Below are positions 1 to 5,606 of a stretch of 5,606 nt of DNA, piece by piece. The position numbers and the translations under genes were made by a program. The first letter of the stretch is position 1. Each line of letters begins with the position of its first letter. The stretch spans positions 1-5,606 of the forward strand of contig CAMDSG010000118.1 of NCBI GenBank assembly GCA_945907055.1, read 5' to 3'. The notes under the pieces are model-generated. The model did no database searches. It was not told the DNA's origin and saw only the letters and a list, made by a program, of their open reading frames with translations. This DNA comes from Bifidobacterium breve (GTDB lineage Bacteria > Actinomycetota > Acidimicrobiia > IMCC26256).

Positions 1-762
1 CCGGCGATCTTTCTTGTTCATGGCTTTGGCGGTGCGAAGGAAGATTTCGCTGATCATGTTGAGAATCTTTCGCGCGATTATCGCGTTGTTGTATTTGATC
101 ATCGCGGTCATGGTGATAGCGATGCCCCGACTGAGGAGTCTGCTTACTCCCTAGAGAGACTTGGCGCCGATATTCTCTGCGTGGCAGATGCTATTGGCGA
201 GGAAAGAATCGTTCTGCTTGGGCACTCAATGGGTGGGATGGTTGCACGCAAAGTTGCACTTACGGCACCTGATCGTATTGAGGCTCTAATTCTTATGGAC
301 ACTTGTCACGGACCGATAGCAGCAGTTGATGGCGACCTCATCGAGATGGGTGCGCAGATTGCGCTCACCGATGGAATGGTAACTCTCAAGGAAATTCTCG
401 ACGCAGGCACTCCGCTTGATAATTCTGCATATCAGCGCCTCCTAGAAGAGCGTCCCGGGTATCGCGAATTCCAGGAAAAGAAGTTCGCAGCACTCAGCGC
501 TGTCATGTGGGCAACAATCGTGCGCGCTATACGTGATCAGTCAGATGACCTAGATCTCATGAGGTCGCTTGCGATGCCAACCCTTGTAATTGTGGGGGAG
601 ATAGATCTTCCGTTTGTTTCACAGAGTTATGCAATGGCAGAGGCGATCCCGGGAGCAGTGCTCGCAGTGATCCCAGATGCGGGTCATTCTCCTCAGTTCG
701 AGAACCCAGATGCTTGGGCGATCGCGTTGAAGAGTTTTCTACTCGCCTGCAGCGTTTCCTAA
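1..762 (+). CDS. alpha/beta hydrolase, 5'-truncated by window edge
   Basis: This is a serine hydrolase of the alpha/beta fold, probably cytoplasmic, acting on an ester, lactone or similar bond; the substrate cannot be told from sequence. The frame is open from base 1, so the gene starts upstream of the window, and the in-frame GTG at 181 is internal. Counting from base 1 (253 residues visible), the hallmarks appear in canonical order: the oxyanion-hole VHGFGG (residues 6-11), DHRGHGDS (33-40), the nucleophile elbow GHSMGG with Ser76, a helical cap region at roughly 100-185, the acid Asp202 after a VIVGE strand, and His229 in DAGHSPQFENP. The triad is therefore complete. The overall pattern resembles 3-oxoadipate enol-lactonase-type and other small esterases, but no specific activity should be assigned. 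Only the N-terminal strands, perhaps 15-25 residues, seem to be missing. The 3' end runs 24 bp into the convergent thioesterase gene. The fold assignment is secure; the function is open. Confidence 0.93.
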   Translation, partial: PAIFLVHGFGGAKEDFADHVENLSRDYRVVVFDHRGHGDSDAPTEESAYSLERLGADILCVADAIGEERIVLLGHSMGGMVARKVALTAPDRIEALILMDTCHGPIAAVDGDLIEMGAQIALTDGMVTLKEILDAGTPLDNSAYQRLLEERPGYREFQEKKFAALSAVMWATIVRAIRDQSDDLDLMRSLAMPTLVIVGEIDLPFVSQSYAMAEAIPGAVLAVIPDAGHSPQFENPDAWAIALKSFLLACSVS

Positions 763-1122
763 GAATCGATCTCTCTCAACCACAACTCGCGTTAGGCGCC
801 CAGCTGCAACCAATCCGCGATGGTCCTTAACGGAGACCACGAAGGTCAGGCGACGACCCTCAATCGTGCGCAGCGTTGCCTCAGCCGTAACAGAAGCCCC
901 GATAGCGGTTGGGGCAAGGTGATCAAGTTGGACCCTGTATCCGACGGTGGTTCCTCCATCCTCTAAGTGCCCTTCGCAGGCCGATACCGCTGCCTGCTCA
1001 GCTAACAACACAACTCTTGGAGTAGCGAGGACAGGAACATCACCACTCCCTAAGAACAGAGCGGTGTCCGTCTCAGCGACGACAAGGGTTGCGGTTCCGG
1101 TGAGTCCGGGCTGGAGGGTCAC
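739..1122 (-). CDS. FlK-like hotdog thioesterase (acyl-CoA thioesterase family)
   Basis: This 127-residue single hotdog-domain protein resembles fluoroacetyl-CoA thioesterase FlK of Streptomyces cattleya and its many uncharacterised relatives. These hydrolyse or are predicted to hydrolyse small acyl-CoA thioesters in the cytoplasm. The motif GSGDVPVLATPRVV is followed by the hotdog helix and the stretch VGYRVQLDHLAP. Thr34, Glu42 and His68 match the FlK triad Thr42/Glu50/His76 as I recall it, with identical spacing (8 and 26 residues), and Gly61 matches FlK Gly69. The C-terminal strands TIEGRRLTFVVSVKD (86-100) also align with FlK. The GTG start at 1122 is chosen because homologues begin near an LxPGLTG segment; the frame stays open upstream only to a TAG at 1144-1146. 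The gene is divergent from tldD and convergent with the alpha/beta hydrolase. Family membership is strong. Specificity for fluoroacetyl-CoA is unlikely without further fluorometabolite genes; a housekeeping acyl-CoA clean-up role is inference. Confidence 0.88.
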   Translation of the reverse strand: MTLQPGLTGTATLVVAETDTALFLGSGDVPVLATPRVVLLAEQAAVSACEGHLEDGGTTVGYRVQLDHLAPTAIGASVTAEATLRTIEGRRLTFVVSVKDHRGLVAAGRLTRVVVERDRFLGNAAGE

Positions 1123-1128
1123 GCCCCT

Positions 1129-1134
1129 ACGATA
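1129..1134 (-). promoter_or_regulatory. candidate -10 box for the FlK-like thioesterase (possibly leaderless)
   Basis: On the minus strand TATCGT fits the actinobacterial -10 pattern TAnnnT and ends 6 nt before the GTG start at 1122. That spacing would put transcription initiation at or next to the start codon, giving a leaderless mRNA. The intervening AGGGGC could instead act as a closely spaced ribosome binding site. No convincing -35 box lies 17-18 nt upstream. This is a motif-level inference only. Confidence 0.3.
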
Positions 1135-1140
1135 CGCAAT

Positions 1141-1150
1141 GCGCTAGCGC
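1141..1150. repeat. perfect 10-bp palindrome in divergent intergenic region
   Basis: GCGCTAGCGC reads identically on both strands and lies between the divergent thioesterase and tldD genes, 18 bp upstream of the thioesterase GTG and just upstream of its candidate -10 box. A symmetric site there could be an operator for a dimeric regulator. A 10-bp palindrome can also arise by chance in GC-rich DNA, and no second copy of the full palindrome is seen in the window. Confidence 0.25.
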
Positions 1151-1231
1151 TAAGCACTTTGTGGCCGATTGTCCTCAGCCCCACTTGGGCGTGGCAGAGT
1201 GTGGAATAGAAGATTGCGCCCTAATTTACTT

Positions 1232-1237
1232 GGAGGA
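1232..1237 (+). promoter_or_regulatory. Shine-Dalgarno sequence deciding the tldD start
   Basis: GGAGGA is a near-ideal ribosome binding site, separated by 7 nt from an in-frame TTG at 1245. The longer alternative start, GTG at 1161, has no recognisable ribosome binding site. This site is the main reason for placing the tldD start at 1245. Confidence 0.75.
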
Positions 1238-1244
1238 TAGGCAC

Positions 1245-2633
1245 TTGCTGGACGAGGATGTAATCCGACGGACACTTGCAACCGCTCTCAAGCGCGGTGG
1301 CGACTTCGCAGAGGTTTTTATCGAAGAGAAGACCTCTAGTAGCGCGTCCCTTGATGACGGTCGTGTCGAGGAGGTCTCGTCGTCGCGACGTCGGGGTGCA
1401 GGGATTCGTGTTGTCGTGGGTGAGACCACGGGATTCGCACACACCGCAGACCTCTCAGAGGAGGGACTGCGTTCAGCAGCAGAGGCCGCAGCTGGTGCTG
1501 CTCAGGGCAGCGCTGGGGTACGCGACGTCGGAGCGTTTAGTCGTAAGACGGTCGAGCCAACTCACGAGGTGCGTGACTATCCAGAGAGTATTGATAAAGA
1601 GATCAAGGTAGAGGCGCTTAGGCGAGCCGATGCCGCAGCGCGCGCCGAGGGTGGAGCCATCGCTCAGGTAAGCGCATCCTACGCGGACAGCCGACGTCGA
1701 ATATTGGTCGCTAACTCTGATGGATTAATTGCTGGCGATGAGCAGATACGGACTCGTTTCTCTGTCAACGCAGTAGCGACTGGAGATACAGGGCTCCAGA
1801 CTGGTACGGAGTCTCCGGGGCGTACAGTCGGTTGGGAGTTACTAGAGGAGTTTCCCCCAGAGCAGACAGCGCAGATCGCTGCACGACGCGCGTTGTCAAA
1901 ACTAGAGGCGCGACCAGCACCAAGCGGGAAGTGGCCTGTTGTACTTAAGAAGGGTGCCGGGGGTGTGCTCTTCCACGAAGCATGCGGTCACGGGCTCGAG
2001 GCTGATCTAGTTGCTCGGGATGCCTCAATATTCAAGGGAAGAGTTGGCGAGCAGGTTGCCTCCTCCCTAGTGACTGTCGTCGATGATGGGCGTCTTGCGC
2101 GCGAATGGGGTGCATACGGGATCGACGATGAAGGCGCCGCTGCTCAGAGAAATGTGCTGATCGAAGACGGTGTTCTTACTGATTACATGTGGGATCTACT
2201 TAGAGCGCGCAAAGAAGGGCGAAAAAGCACCGGGAATGGACGGCGTGAGACCTACATGAATCTCCCGATGGTCCGCATGACCAATACTTTCCTAGAGCGT
2301 GGAGAGACAGACCCCGAAGACATCATTAGCGCTACTCCTTACGGCATTTACTGCGTAGCGCTCGGGGGCGGACAGGTCAATACAGCGACAGGCGACTTCG
2401 TATTCGGGGTCACCGAGGCGTACCTAATTGAGAACGGTGTCCTAACCGCTCCGCTTAGGAATGCTCAGTTGATTGGTAACGGCGCTGAGGCACTGCGAGC
2501 AATTGACCTTGTAGGTAACGACTTCGATACTTGGGCAGGAACCTGTGGCAAGGATGGTCAAGGGGTTCCGGTCTCGTCTGGCCAGCCCACGCTGCGCGTC
2601 TCCGAACTAACTGTCGGGGGTACTGGGGCATGA
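1245..2633 (+). CDS. tldD: metalloprotease TldD (zinc-bearing subunit of TldD/TldE)
   Basis: TldD is the catalytic subunit of the TldD/TldE heterodimer, a cytoplasmic zinc peptidase. In E. coli it trims the microcin B17 leader and degrades unfolded peptides such as CcdA. From the TTG start the protein has 462 residues, the usual family length. An N-terminal domain contains the RGGDFAEVFIEE segment. The zinc motif HEACGH follows, with His244, Glu245 and His249 in the HExxxH arrangement. GNGRR (330-334) and LPMVRMTNT (340-348) are conserved core segments. Cys434 in TCGKDGQGVPV is the expected third zinc ligand, so all catalytic residues are present. TTG is preferred over GTG at 1161 because GGAGGA sits 7 nt before it and the extra 28 residues, which include three cysteines, do not look like the family N-terminus. 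The 3' end overlaps the tldE start as ATGA, implying translational coupling. The natural substrate is not evident from the neighbourhood. Confidence 0.95.
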   Translation: MLDEDVIRRTLATALKRGGDFAEVFIEEKTSSSASLDDGRVEEVSSSRRRGAGIRVVVGETTGFAHTADLSEEGLRSAAEAAAGAAQGSAGVRDVGAFSRKTVEPTHEVRDYPESIDKEIKVEALRRADAAARAEGGAIAQVSASYADSRRRILVANSDGLIAGDEQIRTRFSVNAVATGDTGLQTGTESPGRTVGWELLEEFPPEQTAQIAARRALSKLEARPAPSGKWPVVLKKGAGGVLFHEACGHGLEADLVARDASIFKGRVGEQVASSLVTVVDDGRLAREWGAYGIDDEGAAAQRNVLIEDGVLTDYMWDLLRARKEGRKSTGNGRRETYMNLPMVRMTNTFLERGETDPEDIISATPYGIYCVALGGGQVNTATGDFVFGVTEAYLIENGVLTAPLRNAQLIGNGAEALRAIDLVGNDFDTWAGTCGKDGQGVPVSSGQPTLRVSELTVGGTGA

Positions 2634-3973
2634 CCTCTAAGCGCGATTTGTTGGTTATCGCACGCGAGATTGCTGGATCGGCTCGTGGTTCAGAGCAGAT
2701 AGAGGCACGCGTAGGGCGAGGTCGCGATACTGAAGTTGAGGTGCTTCGCGGTTCGGTCGAGTCACTAACAGTCGCTGAGAGCGAGGGCGTAACAATTCGG
2801 GTGGTTATCGATGGCCGCCAGGGTGTCGCCTCTGCAGGCTCATTAGATCCCGAGATAGTTGCAGCAACACTTGAAGACGCAAGAGACAATGCGCGCTTCG
2901 CTGAGCCGGACGAATTCTCGGGATTAGCAACACCTGGGGAATTGGGCAATGCAGTTGCACCTGATCTGAATCTTTGGCGAGACGATTTAGCGCTTATCCC
3001 AACCGAGCAAAAAGTTGAGATGGCTCTTGAACTAGAGCGAGCAGTTCTTGGGGCCAATTCGCTTGTTCGTGGTGTTGAGTCAAGTAGTTACGGCGATGGT
3101 GCTAATGAGTCGGCGCTCGTTACGTCAACCGGCATTGAGGCGGTGCATAGAAGGACCTCTGCCTCACTCGGAGCATCAGCGCTTGCTGGGCCGGAGAGCG
3201 AGACACAGACCGGTTACGGATTTAGCGTTGGCAGAACCCTCTCAGATCTCGATCTCGAATACGCTGCGAATCAAGCAGCAAATCGTGCAGTTCGACTCTT
3301 AGGTGCGACTCAACCGAAGACGCAGCACATCCCGGTGATCCTCGATCCGCTTGTAGCGCGAACGGTACTCGCGCTAATCGTCTCGGCACTTGGAGCAGAG
3401 TCTGTTCAGAAGGGGCGTTCGATGTTTGCTGGGAGGACAGGTGAAGAAATCGGTTCGCCGATCGTTGACCTCATCGAAGACCCAACGAACCCCGAGGCGT
3501 TTGGGGCGACACCCTTTGATAGCGAAGGCGCACCAACACGCAGGGTGGATCTTGTTACTGCGGGAGTGCTGAATGGATACCTTCATAACGTAACTACTGC
3601 ACGGCGCGGTAAAACTGTTACAACGGGTTCGGCGCTTGGCTCAGGGGTAGGTGCACGCGCTGCATACCTGCGGCCTGGACCACTTAGTGTCGAGGAGCTC
3701 TTTGCTTCAGTGCCACACGCCCTCTACGTGCAGTCGGTGAGTGGGATCCACTCCGGAACGAGCACCGTAAGCGGAGACTTCTCGGTTGGTGCAGAGGGCC
3801 TGATGGTTCGTGATGGCGTCTTTGCCGAACCAGTTAGAGAGGCAACGATTGCATCAACGCTTCCGCGGATACTCCTTGATATTGCCCAGATCGGATCAGA
3901 TCTCACCTGGTTACCAGGCGGCGGAGCCGGCATGACGCTATTGATCAGCGACATGATGCTGAGCGGCTCATAG
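2630..3973 (+). CDS. pmbA: TldE/PmbA, non-zinc subunit of the TldD/TldE protease
   Basis: TldE (PmbA) pairs with TldD to form the peptide-threading chamber; it is homologous to TldD but carries no zinc. The protein is 447 residues, typical for the family. The segment where TldD has HExxxH is here DPLVARTVLALIVSALGAES (239-258), with no metal ligands. The C-terminal family signature is clear: SGIHSGTSTVSGDFSVGAEG (371-390), PVREATIAST (401-410) and IAQIGSDL (418-425). This half is visibly paralogous to TldD, compare its TGDFVFGVTEAYLIENG segment. The ATG at 2630 overlaps the tldD TGA stop in an ATGA junction, and a G-rich stretch at 2616-2620 lies 9 nt upstream as a ribosome binding site. The frame is open further upstream, to a possible start at 2531 inside tldD, but that extension is not family-like. 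The gene ends 25 bp before the convergent uppP stop and probably terminates at the hairpin there. Confidence 0.95.
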   Translation: MTSKRDLLVIAREIAGSARGSEQIEARVGRGRDTEVEVLRGSVESLTVAESEGVTIRVVIDGRQGVASAGSLDPEIVAATLEDARDNARFAEPDEFSGLATPGELGNAVAPDLNLWRDDLALIPTEQKVEMALELERAVLGANSLVRGVESSSYGDGANESALVTSTGIEAVHRRTSASLGASALAGPESETQTGYGFSVGRTLSDLDLEYAANQAANRAVRLLGATQPKTQHIPVILDPLVARTVLALIVSALGAESVQKGRSMFAGRTGEEIGSPIVDLIEDPTNPEAFGATPFDSEGAPTRRVDLVTAGVLNGYLHNVTTARRGKTVTTGSALGSGVGARAAYLRPGPLSVEELFASVPHALYVQSVSGIHSGTSTVSGDFSVGAEGLMVRDGVFAEPVREATIASTLPRILLDIAQIGSDLTWLPGGGAGMTLLISDMMLSGS

Positions 3974-3997
3974 AGCGGTTATCACTATCTGAGGCTT

Positions 3998-4016
3998 GCT
4001 ACCGGATGCCGGTAGC
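3998..4016. terminator. perfect 8-bp hairpin at the tldE/uppP convergent junction
   Basis: GCTACCGG (3998-4005) and CCGGTAGC (4009-4016) form a perfect 8-bp stem with a 3-nt loop. It begins 24 bp after the tldE stop and, on the minus strand, spans the last codons (Ala-Thr-Gly-Ile-Arg) and the TAG stop of uppP. Neither side is followed by a T-run, so it is not a classical intrinsic terminator. Stem-only terminators are proposed in actinobacteria, and a symmetric stem could serve both converging transcripts. The structure is seen directly; the function is inferred. Confidence 0.5.
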
Positions 4017-4832
4017 GAAAATAATGATGACTCCCGCTCCGGCAATCAATCGGTAGATCACGAATGGCATAAAGGTGCGAGTCTTCAAATACTTGAGCAG
4101 CCCGGCTATGGCAATCCATCCACTAATGCCAGCGGCGAGAAATCCTGCGAGGAACGCTCCCTCTGAGCCTGCAGGTAGGCCATCTCCTGTTAAGAGTTTG
4201 AGGCCTGTGAAGACTCCCGCTCCGGCGATTATGGGGAGGCTCATTAAAAAGGAGACTCGTGTTGCCGCAACGCGGTCAAGCCCGAGCCAGAGCCCTGCGC
4301 TAATCGTGATTCCGGAGCGCGATACCCCGGGCTGTAGCGCGATTGCCTGCGCTAGACCCATGATCCCAGCGTCCCGCACCTCGAACTCCTCAATGCTGCG
4401 CTTTCCAGATTGCCGGTCGGCCCACCATAGTAAGAGTGCCCCTGCGATGAGCATGGTGCCTATTACAACAGGCTGCCCAAGTTTTTTCTCAATTACGGAA
4501 GAGAACAGTGCACCTACAATCGCTGCAGGTACTGCAGATGCAAGTAGGAGCCATGCAAGTCTGGCATCTGAGTCTTGAAGGCTGCGGAGTTTTAGGGATC
4601 GCGCAGCCGCTGCAATGTAACGAGCAAGGTCATGTCGAAAATACCAAGACGCTCCAACGAGTGTGCCTAGGTGCAGCGCAACATCGAATGCCTTGTTGAG
4701 CGACTCACTACCGTCGAAGTCATTCCAGCGAAAGAGATCTGGTATGAGAACGAGGTGCCCGCTCGATGAAATAGGGAGGAACTCCGTCAGACCCTGAGCG
4801 ATACCCAAGATGATTGCGTGCAGAATTGACAT
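3999..4832 (-). CDS. uppP: undecaprenyl-diphosphatase UppP (BacA)
   Basis: UppP dephosphorylates undecaprenyl pyrophosphate to undecaprenyl phosphate, recycling the lipid carrier for peptidoglycan and other envelope polymers; overexpression gives bacitracin resistance. It is an integral membrane protein. The 277 residues match the family length. The first signature, QGLTEFLPISSSGHL (13-27), contains catalytic-region Glu17 and His26. The second, QPGVSRSGIT (167-176), contains Arg172. Together they form the active site on two re-entrant loops. Hydrophobic segments lie around residues 43-65, 92-112, 120-137, 185-210, 225-247 and 257-274. The ATG at 4832 gives the family-typical N-terminus; GGAG at 4843-4846 is 10 nt upstream, a slightly long spacing. 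The gene follows the SAF-domain gene after 51 bp on the same strand and converges with tldE. Identification is firm. Confidence 0.96.
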   Translation of the reverse strand: MSILHAIILGIAQGLTEFLPISSSGHLVLIPDLFRWNDFDGSESLNKAFDVALHLGTLVGASWYFRHDLARYIAAAARSLKLRSLQDSDARLAWLLLASAVPAAIVGALFSSVIEKKLGQPVVIGTMLIAGALLLWWADRQSGKRSIEEFEVRDAGIMGLAQAIALQPGVSRSGITISAGLWLGLDRVAATRVSFLMSLPIIAGAGVFTGLKLLTGDGLPAGSEGAFLAGFLAAGISGWIAIAGLLKYLKTRTFMPFVIYRLIAGAGVIIIFATGIR

Positions 4833-4870
4833 TGTAGGAATGCTCCAGTTGAGTAAGGCTCGCGGACCTG

Positions 4871-4876
4871 ATGTTA
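4871..4876 (-). promoter_or_regulatory. candidate -10 box for uppP
   Basis: TAACAT on the minus strand fits TAnnnT and lies in the 51-bp gap between the SAF-domain gene and uppP, which would give a leader of roughly 30 nt. No matching -35 element is visible at 17-18 nt. uppP could therefore have its own promoter or simply be read from the SAF gene. The evidence is weak. Confidence 0.2.
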
Positions 4877-4883
4877 CGCCGTG

Positions 4884-5537
4884 CTAGCGCGTACTTATGC
4901 CCGGTACTGATGCGAGGGTAATAACTCCGCTTGCTACAGCAAAGGCGACGCGCGGCACGAGGTCAAGTGGCACCGCTAGGGTAGCGGCGGTCCCCTCCGA
5001 GGTGCGATCGATCCGTATTATCGTTGCGCCACTTATGACTTCGCGTGTGGGCTCGCCCCCACTGAAGCGCTCTGGGTCAAGCGTGACGAATACATCGACC
5101 ACATCTCGAGCATGGAGTTGGCGTGCATCGTTACTGACGACGCGCACCCCTCGTGTCCCTGCGGGCAGTAAATTATTTGAGGTGCCGAGATGCCGCGTAG
5201 TCACGACATTGCCCTTCAGCACCGGTATATCGACCCGCTCCCCAATCGCATGGGCACGAACCTCGGGGTTTGGGGGAGGCGCGTGGAGCTGCATCGAGCC
5301 CAAATCTGAGCCAACGATCTTGTGCCCTGTCGGCAAGTCGCGTCGCGCAACTACGACCGGATAAGTGCGCCCTAGGGCATCAGATCTGCGGTGTAGTTGA
5401 TTAATGGTTGATGCGACATCTATGGCAGTAATCAGCGCAAGCAACGCGGCGGCTATGCGCAGAAACAATGCTCTTCTTGTTGTTGTGATGGAGATATTTC
5501 GGAGATCAGATGAGAAACGATTAATGAGTGATGGCAT
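4884..5537 (-). CDS. membrane-anchored SAF-domain protein, CpaB/RcpC-like
   Basis: This 217-residue protein has the architecture of CpaB/RcpC-type Flp pilus assembly proteins and of the small actinobacterial SAF-domain proteins. A basic N-terminus is followed by one hydrophobic segment (about 23-41), a signal anchor that would place the rest outside the membrane. The SAF domain spans about 59-117 (YPVVVARRDLPTGHKIVGSD, then IGERVDIPVLKGNVVTTRHL). A C-terminal RcpC-like region covers about 123-211: LLPAGTRGVRVV, then RDVVDVFVTLDPE, then a final strand-rich part ending FAVASGVITLASVPG. In CpaB proteins this module is thought to bind the envelope or stabilise the secretin or pilus channel; here no other pilus gene is visible, so its role is uncertain. 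The ATG at 5537 is supported by a GGGGG tract about 4 nt upstream. uppP lies 51 bp downstream and may be co-transcribed. Domain calls are solid; the function is not. Confidence 0.82.
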   Translation of the reverse strand: MPSLINRFSSDLRNISITTTRRALFLRIAAALLALITAIDVASTINQLHRRSDALGRTYPVVVARRDLPTGHKIVGSDLGSMQLHAPPPNPEVRAHAIGERVDIPVLKGNVVTTRHLGTSNNLLPAGTRGVRVVSNDARQLHARDVVDVFVTLDPERFSGGEPTREVISGATIIRIDRTSEGTAATLAVPLDLVPRVAFAVASGVITLASVPGISTR

Positions 5538-5582
5538 GCGGCCCCCATTAGGGATCGGAGAATCCTGCGGCGGGGAAGCCTG

Positions 5583-5599
5583 GGCGCTTTATGTGCGCC
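5583..5599. repeat. small inverted repeat upstream of the SAF-domain gene
   Basis: GGCGC (5583-5587) and GCGCC (5595-5599) flank a 7-nt loop and lie 45 bp upstream of the SAF gene start. On the minus strand the loop contains a TAA in a frame open to the window edge (five codons visible), so it could be the end of an upstream gene with an overlapping hairpin. Too little sequence remains to decide. The rest of 5538-5606 shows only the G-rich ribosome binding site of the SAF gene. Confidence 0.2.
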
Positions 5600-5606
5600 G
5601 ATCACT

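Noticed and set aside
181..762. Treating GTG 181 as the start of the alpha/beta hydrolase
   Set aside because: The frame is open to base 1 and encodes the conserved oxyanion-hole and DHRGHGDS motifs upstream of 181, so the start is outside the window.
947..1147. 66-codon plus-strand open frame inside the thioesterase gene
   Set aside because: It is antisense to the FlK-like coding sequence and has no recognisable features.
1178..1190. GCCC-CACTT-GGGC inverted repeat in the divergent gap
   Set aside because: The stem is only 4 bp, which is expected by chance in GC-rich DNA.
1185..1212. TTGGGC / TAGAAG as a sigma70-like promoter for tldD
   Set aside because: The -10 lacks the conserved final T, the -35 matches only TTG and the spacer is 16 nt; too weak to list as a feature.
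2455..3057. 200-codon minus-strand open frame across the tldD/tldE junction
   Set aside because: It is antisense to two well-identified genes, is rich in Ser, Arg and Thr with no domain-like pattern, and is a typical shadow of GC-rich codon usage.
4075..4578. 167-codon plus-strand open frame inside uppP
   Set aside because: It is antisense to UppP, whose both active-site motifs are clear; its Pro/Ser/Ala-rich translation looks like a reading-frame shadow.
4883..4890. GCTAGCGC shared with the palindrome at 1143-1150
   Set aside because: It is an 8-bp match at the end of the SAF gene, lacks the full palindrome, and is plausible by chance.
4897..5364. 155-codon plus-strand open frame inside the SAF-domain gene
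   Set aside because: It is antisense to a recognisable SAF/RcpC protein and has low-complexity Ser/Thr/Arg composition with no motif.

Overview
The window looks like ordinary chromosomal DNA from a bacterium with moderately high GC, most likely an actinobacterium. An acidimicrobial or related aquatic or soil lineage is a guess. The hints are GTG and TTG starts, a short single-domain FlK-like hotdog thioesterase, a small SAF/CpaB-type protein like those common in Actinomycetota, and a possible leaderless promoter. No rRNA, tRNA, CRISPR array, insertion sequence, attachment site or phage gene is visible. Coding density is high: no gene-free stretch exceeds about 125 bases.

Layout. (1) 1-762 (+): the 3' part of an alpha/beta hydrolase gene, cut by the window's left edge. 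(2) 739-1122 (-): a FlK-like thioesterase convergent with the hydrolase; their 3' ends overlap by 24 bp. (3) 1123-1244: a 122-bp divergent gap holding a candidate -10 box for the thioesterase, a perfect 10-bp palindrome and a strong Shine-Dalgarno sequence for the next gene. (4) 1245-3973 (+): a two-gene unit encoding the TldD and TldE (PmbA) subunits of the modular zinc metalloprotease, joined by an ATGA stop/start overlap. (5) 3998-4016: a perfect 8-bp hairpin at the convergent junction, containing the last codons and stop of the opposite gene. (6) 3999-4832 (-): uppP, undecaprenyl-diphosphatase. (7) 4884-5537 (-): a membrane-anchored SAF/CpaB-like protein 51 bp upstream of uppP on the same strand. 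(8) 5538-5606: leader DNA of the SAF gene with a small inverted repeat.

How the genes relate. tldD and tldE almost certainly act together, since the protease is a heterodimer built from these paralogues. The SAF-domain gene and uppP are co-directional, close, and both act at the cell envelope, so they may be co-transcribed; no deeper link is evident. The alpha/beta hydrolase and FlK-like thioesterase face each other and are probably separate transcripts, though both are small acyl/ester hydrolases.

I found no convincing new multi-gene system. The observations most worth checking are the re-assigned TTG start of tldD, the possible leaderless thioesterase promoter, the stop-codon-containing hairpin between tldE and uppP, the FlK triad spacing in a gene of unknown substrate, and the absence of any visible peptide substrate for TldD/TldE.
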